A DNA stretch of 64,000 bases from Diplosphaera chodatii. Lineage: Eukaryota; Chlorophyta; Trebouxiophyceae; Prasiolales; Stichococcaceae. The notes beneath the pieces are model-generated. The model saw nothing but the letters and a program-made list of their open reading frames with translations. It was not told the origin of the DNA and did not search any database. The DNA is taken from positions 1,860,001-1,924,000 of the forward strand of contig JAALGY010000015.1 of assembly GCA_032358165.1 (NCBI GenBank), written 5' to 3'. Below are positions 11,501 through 30,306 of the stretch, in pieces. Within the stretch, counting starts at the first letter, position 1, and every line of letters starts with the position of its first letter. The position numbers and the translations under genes are program-made.

Positions 11501-14500
11501 CTCTGCAAGCACGCCGCTGGCATGGTGCAGCAGGCCATTGGCGCTGCTCTGCACGGCAGGTGCACAGGGCCATGTGAAGCACCTGAGATGCCAGTTCTGA
11601 GCTGCATTTTATGCAACAGCCCTGGAAACCCTGATCCAGTGATCAAGTTGCAGGTTGCGCATCTTGCCTGGTTGCCGTCTGGCTGGCGGTCGTGGCCGGC
11701 GTCGGAGACTGCACCGCTGGGTGCGTCGCGCGTCGCATCAAGCCGCTGCGCGCACTCCTCTGCGCACACCTCCATGAGGCGGAACAGGTGCTTCTCCTGC
11801 TATCATTGGAAGCACATTCAACAGTTACGTGCAGCCCTCAGGGCGCCGCCGCACTTGCCGGAGTGCAACTGCGGCCACACTCGAGGAGCGACCCTGAACT
11901 GCGCTGGAAAGGATGATGGCGGCATGATCCTGCGTGTGCCACGTGTTTGAGGCCCAAGCAACACGGACGGCTGCCACCGCCGCACCTGCGTGTCCAGGTA
12001 CAGCTTGACGGGGTTGAGCGGCTGCACGGTGGCGGCGCCGTCGGCCTGCAGCTGCAGCAGCAGCCGCATCGGCGCCGCCGCCTCGGCCGACGTGGTGCGC
12101 GGGTTGGCCAGCACCCCCCGCAGCTGCTCCGCCATGCCCTCCACCCCCTGCAGCCACCCCGGGAAGCTCATACCCCTTGCAGCGGCGCAGGATGAACATG
12201 GTAACAGCCCTGCTGTGCTACTGGGGCTCCTGTTGGCGACACAGGCCTGCGAATCAGGTAGACTGATCATGGGGGAGGTACTCGGGCACCACAAGAGCGC
12301 ACCTTGTCCACCTCCAGGAACAGGTTCTGCCAGATGGGGGACGACTGCGCGAGGGTGGCGGTCAGGGCGCGGGCCTTGCGGTACTCCACCACCACGCTCT
12401 CAAAGTCGCCCCGCTCCGTCGCGGCCCTGCTCGTGCCCATGGTGTATGCATCGCGCATATGGTGTGCACTGGGCTGTGCCCGCGTGGTGCAGGCGGTATA
12501 CACAGGACAAGCCAGCATGCCAGCATGCGCAACCAGGCAAGGGCTGTTGTCACGAAAGTCCAACTTGGGGAGCGTGTTTAGAACTAGCGTTTAGTAAGCA
12601 AAAAATTTATGTTTAATAATGTAATATTATTTTGTTGAAACAGGGTCAGTGTATGCAGGTGAGGCATCAGAGCAGGTCGCACCTGATGCGGGTGGGCAGC
12701 CGGAAGAGGCTCTCGTAGCGCTTCAGCATCGCGAGCACGCCCTTGATGCGGTCCACCTGCGCCTGCCGGTCCAGCATGCCCCCAAACACGGCGGTCGCCG
12801 CGCCGTGGGACTCGGACACAGCCTGTCACATGAGCAACCATCTCAGTGGACACAATCAGTTGTCTTGATATAACCTCAGCACATGGGGTATTGCAGGGGT
12901 GAACTCAAGGGACCATGGTGACGGGACGCACACCTGCATGACTGCAGCAGTGCTGCTGGCGTCGTCCTCCGTGCGGCGCAGGCGGACATGAATGTCGTCG
13001 ATCGTGTTCTTACAGCTGATGAAGCGGTCAAAGTTCTCTTTGACCTGCATAGGCAGGCGCCACAGTTGTACTGATGCCAGCTGCTGCCCTGTACAATCAG
13101 CAGGCATCTGGAGCAGCTGCCCTCGCACACCAATGACTTGAGCTGCCCAGTACGCTCTGACAGGTCCTTCTTCAGATTGAGCCTGCCCATTTGCAACTCG
13201 TCCACGGGTGTGTCCTGCAGCCAATCATGATATGATTTTCTGGCCACGAGGCCACTTCTAAAGGGGCGACCGTCAGGTGTTCATCACGATGCCTGTCACA
13301 GGTCAACTGGTCAGGCCGGAGCACAGTGGCGCACTCGACCCACCGCATGGATGTAACCCAGGTAGGCGCTGGGGTTAAACTCTTCACTGCTTGGCAGCAC
13401 CTGCACGCCAAACATGGCTAAAAGTGCACATACTGCTCGAGACAGGATATGCCTTGCCAGCAAACTTGCAGCGCAGGGTATTGACTTGCAATGCTGACAT
13501 GATGCTGTCGAGCTCACAGCACGACAAACCAGCAGACCTTGTGGCGCAATGCATGCAGTGCTGATTTGCTGGGGTGCCCCTGCTCGCCGCGCTGCGAGGT
13601 GACGGCCAGGGCCGGCTGCCGCCGCAGGCCCCCCGGGCCACCGGGATGCACGCTGCGCCTGGCCAGGTTAGGTTTCCCCTGCGAGGCCAACAGCTGAACG
13701 CTCGGGTAGTGTTGCGCAGCGGCTAAGCCGATCAGGCCACCACATGGTGAACAACAACCTGCAGGATCGCACAGAGCCCACCCCAGCCACACTGGCGCGC
13801 GAGACTGAGCGCCTCTGACCGGCAGCCGACTCATTTCGGGTCTGCAGCCAAGAACACGACGCGATCTGGTCAAGCAAATGTGCAGAGCAACCATGACCTG
13901 CGAAGATCCAGATAGACACATAGCAGCGGGACCGCACCAGGGCAAGGCTCTGTGTGTCAATGTGACCGAGGCCCAGAATGTCGGTGTTGTCTGCCTCCAG
14001 CGCTGCGGCCTGTGTCGCCAGGAGGGTTGGGAAGCATTAATTCTCTATAGACAGCTATTTGTATGGTGACGAGCATGGTGACAAACCATGTGCGCGGGCC
14101 CACCTGCGCCTCCAGCCGGCTGGCGAGCTCCGTATTCTCAGCGTTGCTGGGCATGGCGTTGCGGGCGATGCCAACCGCGACGCGCTCTATCTCCTCCGTG
14201 TCCACCTCCGCCCAGGTGGCTGGGCCCTCCGTCTGCCGCCCGCGCCGCTCGGAACTGCTGCCAGTCTGCCGCACGCACGAGGTCATGTAACATACAAGCG
14301 TCCAGACACAGCCTGGGATTGTCACGACGTAGATACGGATCATTGCACACTGGCTTGAGCTCAGTGAAACACTAGGATGCCGAGGATCGACACACCTGGA
14401 ACGAGTCTTCCGAGGGATCGTCCATGTAGCGCAGGGTGTCGACATTGGCGCCATCAGCAAAAGCGACGCCGCGCGCCAATGCGCCCAAGCTTCCACTTCC

Positions 14501-14524
14501 GGAGGCTGGGAGCGGTCGAGCCAT
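8597..14524 (-). CDS. SEC5: Exocyst complex component SEC5 (EXOC2)
   Basis: SEC5 is a subunit of the exocyst, which tethers secretory vesicles to the plasma membrane. Exon 1 is 14524-14396 (43 codons, MARPLPASGSGSLGALARG). Diagnostic stretches then follow in family order: DTPVDELQMGRLNLKKDLSE; VKENFDRFISCKNTIDDIHV with the trailing RLRRTEDD; GMLDRQAQVDRIKGVLAMLK followed by RYESLFRLPTRIR; FESVVVEYRKARALTATLA; VKLYLDTQ; the C-terminal helix ALLLELAFYKE-type exon at about 8885-9047 (LELAFYKESLETFLQPPITT); and a last exon with EEHLTVIRKEMRLLMQCFL ending at 8597. The helix around VKENFDRF is the most conserved SEC5 signature. Many small exons (over ten); those between about 9050 and 12000 are assigned by continuity and are less exact. 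It lies head-to-head with PDCD2. Confidence 0.85.
12587..12644. other. AT-rich patch in a SEC5 intron
   Basis: A stretch of about 58 bases that is strongly A/T (aaaaaatttatgtttaataa and onward) in otherwise GC-rich DNA. It contains an aataat...attatt inverted repeat and sits inside the intron between the exons at about 12653-12822 and 12304-12440. No coding frame. Confidence 0.7.
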
Positions 14525-15075
14525 CCTAATCTCTTCGTGCCTTCAGCTCCCAACGCACACGGCGATCATGGCCGCAGGCATGGTGACATGCGCGATGTGG
14601 CGCACACCAGTGCCTGGCCTCGACTTCACCGTCGTTTGAATTCTGAGTCGATGCAGATCATCATCTGTGTAGTAGGACAAATCGAGGCACGGTGTCAGTC
14701 ACTGTGCGTGCTGTGAACCATGTTGGCTCTCAACGGCAATGATGCATCAGTCAGCACTACAAATTTCCAATTCAGATCACTTCACTGCAATGTCTGCCTG
14801 TTTGTACATAACATGATATGGTCACTACATGAGCGAGAAGACAGCTTTGTCAGATAGTCGTGCAAGCTACGTCTGATGCAGCTGTTCAGCCTTCAGCGAC
14901 CGGCCATGACTAATCGCACCAACATCCTGGGGCGGATGCATGCACACACCCATGCAGGGAGGAAGTGTGCTGACATATTGCGTGTCTGTATGTCACAAGA
15001 TCTCGGAATGCTAGGTGGCTGAGCAAGTGGACGAGGTGCCGCGGATGTCCTGCTCGGCAGAGCCACAACACTAGA
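14525..15075. other. Divergent intergenic region, SEC5 / PDCD2
   Basis: About 550 bases between the start codons of SEC5 and PDCD2. A CCAAT pentamer is visible at 14767-14771, but at this length that could be chance. No RNA gene or conserved frame. Confidence 0.5.
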
Positions 15076-17024
15076 ATGTCAGATGCGGAGTCGGACGCTG
15101 GGGAGGTGCAGGTGTGGCTGCGCCTTGTCGATGGATTTCTGGTGCGGCGCGATAGTGTTTTCAAGTATGCATTGGGTGTCTGCGATACTGACATGATGCC
15201 GGGCACCAATGCAGTGGCTGCTGGGTTTCATAGAGGAGGCGGACCCGGCGGCCCTGCTGCGGCACCGCTTCCCCAGCAAAGTCGGAGGCCGTCCGGTATG
15301 CTTGTGCACCGACTGTGCCCGAGTGCCTGTCGCACCTCGATCAGGATACGTTGAGGCGTTCATACAGATACCCCATGCTCCAACCGCAGGCCTGGCTGGA
15401 CCCCGTGCACATCCCAGCGGCGGATCAGTTGACGTGCAAAGCCACCGGGAGGCCGCTGGATTTCTTGCTACAGGTCGGTACCGTACGTCGCTTTGCGTGC
15501 AGTATGGTTTGAGGCAAAGCCGCATGGCCATTGCTGCCCATGAACATGCAGTACTGCTGCAGGTGTATGCAACGCCGCCTGCCTTTGATCAGGACCCTGC
15601 CGCCTTCCACAGGGCTATCTTCCTGTTCATATCGCCGCAGGTTGGAGATATACTAGCATCAAGCAGCGTTTTCCCCACGTCTCAGTCAGGCAACACATCC
15701 ATCATCATGCTGAACAGCCTCTCCATGGGCTGCAGGGGGATCGGCTGGACAAGGCAGGGGCTGTCAGAGTGTTCAGGAGCCAGCTTAGGCGCATTAACAG
15801 CTTCTACAGCTCTGATCCTCCAGCAAAGTCTGACAGAGCTCCGCCGCCTCTGAAGGTCGTCCCGTCATTTGCCACACGCATCGCCGCGATACTCTGCATG
15901 TGTGTCTCTGGGTGTATGCAATTCCTGACAAGGTGGTCCATGCACTGCAGGATACAGATGCAGCACAGCCAGCCTTGGACCGGTGGCGTGTTGCTGAGTA
16001 TGAGGCAGCGATTGCCGGTCGCAAAGATCCGGTCGGTGAGCACAGTGGGCAGCATGGCATCCTGTGCAGGCACTCCTCATCAATGGGACACCACACCCTC
16101 TGACACGGTACATGTCGCGTCTAGCGCCACAAGATGTGCGGCTGTTCCCGGAATGGAGGGTCGATGTGGAGCCAGAGGACAGTACTGCTGATGACCCTGA
16201 CGACGACGCCCAGACTCAGAGGTGCAGCAGCAGTATATCTCTTGCGCAGATGCCGAAACACCACATGCACGACGATGTGACAGTGTGGCATAGGTTCAAA
16301 CATGAGTAGCTGCTTTGCCTGTGTGAGGCATCGTTGTGCAGGCCTCAGCACGACGAACCTCCATGCCTTCCCGTCATGCAGGCTGCTGCAGGAGTACACA
16401 GCACGGCAGGCAGCAGAGGGCGCGCTGACGTCCGAGGAGCTGCCGGCGGAGGTGCTGTCGGCGGTGGAGCGCAACGCCACGCCGGATGCGCGCCACTTCG
16501 CCAGCTTTGCCGCCGCTGTCGCCAGCGCACCAGAGCAGGTACTTTATGAAGACATAATGTGTGTGCATCTGCCAGCAGATATGACCTTCCTGTTGCCCAA
16601 GCTGAGCTTCCTGGAAGGGCATGCAAAGGGACATGTGTTGCGCCACCGTGCAGGTTCTGCGGTATTGCCACGACCCTGCAGCGGTGCCGCTGTGGCCCAG
16701 TACCCAAGGGATACCCAGCGCAGCAGACATCCCAGAGTGCAATAACTGTGGCGCGCCGCGGCAGTTCGAATTTCAGGCATGTGTTTTTGTTGTTCGCTGG
16801 TGAGCATCTGTAGCACCAAATGTTCCGCACCATGAATGCAGTCTCAGTGCCATAAGCCACTCTTGCAGGTGCTGCCGCAGCTGCTGAACCATCTGGACAT
16901 ACAAGCAGACGCGCCAGATGCGCCGGACTGGGGAGCCATCGCGGTGTACACCTGCAGCGCCAACTGTCAGCTGGCGCAGCCTGGCTACCTGGAGGAGTTT
17001 GCATGGGTGCAGTCCACCGCGTGA
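15076..17024 (+). CDS. PDCD2: PDCD2 / TSR4 family ribosomal-protein chaperone
   Basis: Family members chaperone ribosomal protein uS5 (RPS2) during 40S assembly. Clear exons: 15076-15111, 15215-15295, 15390-15473, 15563-15640, 15736-15855, 15951-16031, about 16070-16220, 16382-16538, 16654-16776, 16869-17024. N-terminal signatures are LLGFIEEADPAALLRHRFPS followed by KVGGRP, then AWLDP, GRPLDFLLQ and AFHRAIFLF. The FRSQLRRINSFY block follows. The C-terminal PDCD2_C domain has LFPEWRVDVEPED, a Cys pair (ECNNCGAPRQFEFQ) and VLPQLLNHL. Nearly all introns are phase 0. No MYND zinc finger can be found between FRSQL and the C-terminal domain, so it resembles yeast Tsr4 or PDCD2L more than classical PDCD2. 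One intron has a GC donor. Confidence 0.88.
16777..16868 (+). other. GC-AG intron in PDCD2
   Basis: The exon ends ...GAATTTCAG and the next bases are gcatgt; the acceptor is ...cttgcag before GTGCTGCCG. The joined peptide APRQFEFQVLPQLLNHL is the conserved PDCD2_C core, so the junction is well fixed and the donor is GC, not GT. Confidence 0.8.
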
Positions 17025-17469
17025 CAGCGGCCCTGCAGGGCAGACCAGCATGCAGGACTTCGCGGCGTCCGAGCATCATCATAACTATGGTTTGTAGTCC
17101 CAATCGAACTTCCGCTGTTTTGATGGACTCAAGGTCTCGATCCCAATCAGACGACCGCGCCGCCCTTCTGATCTTCTGTGTTGTGTCAGGGTACGAGGGT
17201 GGCTAATACCGCATCGGGGCTTTCTCACATTCTCAGATCTCAGTCCTGTTTCGCTCTATCGCTCTTCGCGCAGACGCTCACATGCCTCCTGCACTGGTGC
17301 TGCGATCTGTACTCGCCCCAAGTGCCTGCGACCTGTAACTCCTCGGATCTGGCTGCTGGCCGTGCGCTGCCCAGACTTCGTGCAGAGTGTCAACCCTCGC
17401 ATATACGCTAGAGCTACAGCAGCCTAGCCTCTGTACCCCGAGTACGTCAGAGCTTGTAAGTGAATCCAT
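17025..17469. other. Intergenic region, PDCD2 3' end to BSD gene start
   Basis: About 445 bases holding the 3' UTR of one gene and the promoter of the next, both on the plus strand. No coding frame, tRNA or repeat was recognised. Confidence 0.5.
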
Positions 17470-19896
17470 ATGTTCGCCTCGCTCGCGCAGGCCGTGGCAG
17501 GAGATGACTACTCCGATGAAGAGGTAACACCCTCTTGCATTTTAGACACAGTCACCGACTTCTCAAGGCCTGTTGGTAAGGTGTCCGGATTTACTCACCG
17601 AGACGTATCTGTATCCGGTTGTTTTGTGGGTCTGCAGGAAGTGGAGGAACCACCAGCAGACGCACCTACTGTCAGGTACACAATACGCAGCGTCAAAGGC
17701 GCTATCATGCTCTGTGCATCCTCAATGCAGCCTCAGCATGTCTCAGTTGACAGGAACGGCCGTCATTGCTGCTGTCAGGGCGGAGCAGCCTGCCGCGGGC
17801 GGGTTCAACTTGTGGGGCATTGCAAATGCTGTGGCGGAGACCGTGAAGAAGGGCACTGCGGAGCTGGCGACCACGGTGCGCGAGACGGACTGGCGCGCGG
17901 AGATCCAGGCCTTTGGCAGGGACGTGGTGGAGGAGACGGAGGAGCTGGGCCAGTCGGCCATCTCCGTGGTGGAGCACGCTGTCGAGCATGTGGAGCACCT
18001 CCCACAGCACGTGAGCACAGCTGCAGGCCCTCCCAAGCACAACATGCAGCAAGCTGGCACCGTGGCTGGCAGCGTCTGCATTGCCGGTCCTCTCAGCTTG
18101 CACTTGGCTCAACGCAGGCGCAGACAGCGCTGCCAGTCATTGAGGAACGGCGGCGGCAGGTGCAGCAGCAGCTGGGGCAGTATGGCAGTCACATCGGCCG
18201 CTTTGGCCGCGAGTTCGTGGCCAACACCACAGAGCTTTTCGAGCAGGTAACATGTGCCCACAGCAGTGTTTCGTACAAATCCATGGCTGCAGACCTGCAG
18301 ATGACTGGCAAATGCTGGAACTCTCATACACCTGTTCATGTAGGCAAGGGACACCATACAGCAGGAGATGTCAGCGGCAGCCGCGGAGGGCCGCCCACAG
18401 CGGGGCCCAAGCGGCGGCAGGGGGGGTGCAGCCGGCGCCAAGTACAGCCGGCTGGATTCGGACATTGCTGCCATGCAGCGTGACAGCAGCACGTATTGCG
18501 ATGAGCCTGCAGACACCGCTGCATACAGCGCCTGGCTCCAGGTGTGTTTTGTTGCCGAGCTCTCTCACATGGAGTCCACGCAGTTTTGAGCATCTGTCCA
18601 GTGCACCTCTCGTAACCATTCCTGACAATGTGCTGATGCAGACGTTTGACTTGGCGGAGAAGAAGGCCGACATCGATGCGGTTGTGCGCGACAACACATT
18701 TATGGCGGAGCTGCAGGTGAGCTGGTCAACAACACACAGCATTGCTGCATCACCTGCAGACCTATGATAGATGGATGGGCATACAGACTCTTCGCACGTG
18801 TCAGGCTCGAATCGTTCTCGCATGTGGAAGTCGGCATGGTGCACCCGCAGGCCCGCATCGTGCCACTCATCGTGGAGCACGACACCTTTTGGCGGCGCTA
18901 CTTCTACCGGCTGCACTTGCTCAAGGAGGCACATGCGCAGCGCACAGCCCTGGCAGCCCGTGCCGCAGCACCTCCCGAGGAGGAGGTGCGCCCAAAATTG
19001 CACAATGTCATCATTGCAGAGCCACTGTACTGCGCAGGCTGGACTGGCTCAGCCAGCAGTAAAATCCCCGACAGCTTCACTTACCCTGGCCTTTGGAAGC
19101 AGACGATAGATGCTAACTGTGTGCTATCTGCTGCAGGTGGGCTGGGATGATGACGACCCAGCATCGCCACAAGCTGCACAACCAACTGTCAAGCATCATC
19201 CACCAGCCCAGGATGCTGGGCAACCCAGCGGTCGTTCAGATGCAGCAAAAGGTGCGTCTCAGCCGCTATTGCGCAGATGTATGATGCATCCCAAGAGTGA
19301 GTCGAACCTAATCAATTCAACGTGCAGTATGTTGTCTTGGGAGCTGACGATGCCTCTGCCTGCAGAGCAACCACAAGCCAGCAGGGGTGGCGACTCTTCC
19401 CCAGTGTCGTCAGGCGTTGCAGTGTCAGCGACCGCGCAGCCATCAGACGAGGAACCGGCCACCGCATCAGACAGCTCCTCAGGTGCCGACCCCTGGACCG
19501 TCGTCACCAGCCCCTCACGCCGCACGGCGCCCTCCCTGCCAGCCGCCGTGCCTGAGGCGGCCGTACAATCGGCGGCGGAGCCGGAGGAAGGCACGCAGCC
19601 AGTTGAGGATGTGCATGCACAAAACCCAGGCGGTGCAGGAGCGGCAGTGGGTGAGCTTACGGGCGCTGAGAGCGATGCGCCTGCAGCAGCCGACCAAGAC
19701 CCAACAGCACCCCCAGCACAGCATCCAGCATCCTTGCAGGAGAGTGCAGCGGTGGCGCAGGCAGAGCCGGCGGCGGCGACAGCAGACCGCCACGGAGGAT
19801 GCTGACGACAACGATGACGATATGGGGGACATTGAGGCGGCCCCCAATGACGACGATGACGATGTCGACGAAGACTGGGGCTACGAGAGCACCTAG
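17470..19896 (+). CDS. BSD-domain protein
   Basis: BSD domains are small three-helix modules with a conserved Phe-Trp pair, found in TFIIH p62, synapse-associated and BSDC1-like proteins. The start MFASLAQAVAGDDYSDEE leads into an N-terminal amphipathic region (NLWGIANAVAETVKKGTAEL) and a helical region (VIEERRRQVQQQLGQYGSHI). The BSD domain is built from exons reading YSAWLQ, TFDLAEKKADIDAVVRDNTF and ARIVPLIVEHDTFWRRYFYR, with the FW signature. The tail is Ser/Pro/Ala-rich and ends in an acidic stretch (DDDDDVDEDWGYEST, stop 19896). A frame change near 19650-19790 requires a small intron; without it the protein would stop at 19803. It is most like plant BSD proteins and BSDC1; the cellular role is not established here. 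Confidence 0.75.
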
Positions 19897-20588
19897 ATAG
19901 AGTCCCCTGCAGCTTGGTGCAGCCTGATAGATACACCGCTACTGGTGCAACGGACGGCGGTGCCCCAACATGTACACATGTAGACTGCCGTTCTGTTCTC
20001 ACAGCGATGTGTCGAGGCAGATCTGTACACTAAGGAGGCAGCATGCTGGTGCTGCCGCTGTTGTGCAAGGTACAGCCTGCCTAACGGCTATGGCCTAGCT
20101 GCTTGCTGATCTTGCTGACGTCAGAAGGAGCTGATGCCGGGTCGCGGGTCGCATATTCGGAATTGCTTCGCGTCGGTCGCGGGCCAGATGCCCCCGCAGT
20201 CTGCAGCATATACACCCGTTGCGCTTCCTGACTCGCACATCAGACACATAGCAGCAGTATCGCGCCGTTTGTACGCGCAGGTGCAAAGCGAACGCCCAAC
20301 AGGTGGGTTGCTCCCATCCCTCTCAAATCGCGCTTCTCTTCCAAAGTGGGTCCGGACGCAACGCTCAATCTGACGCCAGCAAACGTCTAGATATGTATAC
20401 GTAAGTGCACTGGCGTAAACAGCAGGTTATATGCGCCATAGCAAATGCATGGTCGGTCACAGAATATGTCCATGTGCAGGACAGATACCTAAAACACGCG
20501 CTCGCTGCTCGGTCGTCGAGGCATCTCGCAGCGATCGATCCAGCACGTCGACTACTGAGGACCGTGCCCGATCAACGGCTGTCCAAGC
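19897..20588. other. Intergenic region, BSD gene to SPX gene
   Basis: About 690 bases between two plus-strand genes. No conserved frame was recognised on either strand. It probably holds a 3' UTR and the SPX promoter and 5' UTR. Confidence 0.5.
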
Positions 20589-22329
20589 ATGAAGTTCAAC
20601 AAGTTATTGAAGAGCGGCATTGGTGCCGGGGAGACTACAACGTCATTGTACCTCCGCTTCGGCGAGCTGAAAAAGCAGCTGAAGGTCATGACGCAGGCTA
20701 TGAACCAGGAGGCAGAAGGTGTGACGCTCATGCAAGCTGCCAGACTACGGGCTGCATGAATGGTGCGCCTGCAGTCTGGTTGTGCATACGCTGATCTGCT
20801 GGCGAGAGGCTCATGCTGTGGGCACCCTACTCAACAGGAGCACAAGCCACAGCGGCTGCTGATCAAGCCGAGCTTGCAGCCGTGGCGGACCAGCTGCGTA
20901 CCGGCAGCTGCGGCGACCTCGCAGAACTGGTGCGCCATGTGCAGCAATCGCACACTGTGACACCTGGACTACAGCACCATCATCTCGGCAATAGCTCTGA
21001 TGCCGAGCTGTGGTGCCAACAGGAGGCAGCGAGGCGGGACCTGACAGCAGAGGAGGCAGCCTTTGTGTCCATGTTGAATGAGGTACATGGTCATGTGGAA
21101 TGACCTGTGTGCCATGCATTTGCGACACTGCGCTGGCATCGTCGCCCAAGTGATGCCAGATGCATCCACACCCAGCGCACCTGGCTCGTAAACGTCTCGT
21201 TGCACAATCTGGAATGCAGGACCTGTCGAACTTCAACGAGTTCTTCATGGACGCTGAGGAGGATGCGATTGTGCGGCTGCCCGTCCTGAAGCAGCGCCTG
21301 TCCGCCGCTGCCACGCCTGCACAGCTGGCCGCCGCGCAGCAGGAGCTGGTGCTGTTCCATGGTGCGCCCTGCCCCGGCTGCTGCCTTCGCAGCCCTCTCG
21401 CTGCAGCCCGTGCATGTGCCAGTTGCTGCTGTGCCAAGTGTGTTGCCTCGACGGCAGTGCTGACAGGTTGCAGCATCGTTGTGTGCAGGCGAGCTGGTGC
21501 TGCTGCTGCACTGGAGCACGCTCAACGTCACGGGGCTCAGCAAGATCCTGAAGAAGCACGACAAGGTGTCGAAGGGGCACGTGCAGCTGCGGGCGTCATA
21601 CCTCGCCAATGCCCTGCAGCAGGTCTGGCCAGCTGCCTTGCTGCACAGCACCATGGGCAGCAAGCAAACCGTGGAACAGTATCACACGTAACCCATTGCT
21701 TGCAGCCACCACTCATCAGCCCACCTGAGTGCCGGTGTGCCTGTGGTGCAGCCATTCTACTCGACGGACTGCATCAGCGACATGGTGGAGGAGGTGGAGG
21801 CGGTGCTGAAGCTGCCCCGCAGCACGCCCAGCACTGCCAGCGCCCCAGCAGCCGCCCCGGCGGCGTCGGCAGCCAGCGCAGCAGCCCCTGGCGCCGAGCC
21901 AGCTGGAGCCACGGCAGATGTGCCGCCAGCCGACGACGCCACTCCAGCTGGCGACAGCCCGCCCGCCAGGTCAGCGCCCGACAGCCCCTTACGACACCCC
22001 GCCCTCGCCGCAGCAGCCGCCGCCACGTCAGGCGTGTGCAGCCCTGGCAGGGGCCGCGCCACACAGGCGGAGGTGCTCAAGCGCACACAGGCAGCCCTCA
22101 GCATGTGGCAGGTGCGCCGGCAGATGTGTCGCAATGGGCATATGTTCATGAGTACCGTAGTTTGCTAATCAGGACGAACGTCAACCGTCCGCATGCCTGA
22201 CTGACTGCGACATGTCAAGTGCAGGAACTGGGCTCAAATGCGCACACCCCGAGCACAGTTCTGCCCGCCTCAGCAGCAGCGTCACCACCGAAGCGGCGGC
22301 GTCTAGCTCCGCCAGTGGAGGTCTCCTGA
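20589..22329 (+). CDS. SPX-domain protein (phosphate sensing)
   Basis: SPX domains bind inositol pyrophosphates and report phosphate status. Exon 1 (20589-20718) gives MKFNKLLKSGIGAGETTTSL, then YLRFGELKKQLK, which is the canonical SPX start with an initiator Met-Lys-Phe. Further exons give EEAAFVSMLNE, LSNFNEFFMDAEEDAIVRLP and GLSKILKKHDKVSKG; the lysine cluster at 21542-21565 is the ligand-binding surface in known SPX domains. The fold ends at PFYSTDCISDMVEEVEAV. An Ala/Pro-rich low-complexity tail follows and the last exon contains PPKRRRLAPP, a likely nuclear localisation signal, before the stop. No EXS, RING, MFS or VTC domain follows, so this is a stand-alone SPX regulator like plant SPX1-4. 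The exon between 20719 and 21002 was not resolved. Confidence 0.8.
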
Positions 22330-22748
22330 GCAGTAATTTGCATCAGCCCTCCCTAGTAAGTTGGTGTGGCAGAGTGTAGACCTCCGAGTCAGGCCCTGGC
22401 AATGTCAGGCTGCCCCTGCTGACGCTGTACAATGACAACGAGAGATGAGACTGTCTTCTGCTGTGTCCATATGGCATGTCTGTTCAATTCCGTCAAGCTT
22501 GTGGTTTCCGGTGTAGGGTAGCGTGACTGATCTTGCATGCTATTCATACTGTATGATCCGGTACACACCATTTTACACAGAAACCTGCGCATTTTCATGC
22601 CGACGCTAGTGGGCAGCACAAGCCTCAAACAAACCAGGACAAGCAATTTGACCCCTTGCACATCATATCACTGTGGCCAGATGCCCACTCTCGGAGCAGC
22701 AGCATAGATGTCAGCTTGCTGTGCTCTCTGCCATGCTGTGGCATCCAT
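22330..22748. other. Convergent intergenic region, SPX gene / RPB2
   Basis: About 420 bases between facing stop codons. It is less GC-rich than the coding DNA around it and has no recognisable gene. Confidence 0.5.

Positions 22749-30306
<7,558 letters not shown>

Noticed and set aside
10428..11582. A 384-codon minus-strand open frame taken as one exon
   Set aside because: Only its C-terminal part (about 10480-10694) reads like SEC5; the rest runs through introns and other-frame exons of the same gene.
15804..16073. Cys-rich frames around 15890-16060 as a MYND finger for PDCD2
   Set aside because: The Cys/His spacing does not fit MYND on either strand, and the spliced phase-0 exon at 15951-16031 gives a continuous non-MYND peptide.
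17060..17200. A possible tRNA T-arm (ggtctcgatccc)
   Set aside because: No acceptor stem, anticodon arm or D-arm can be paired around it.
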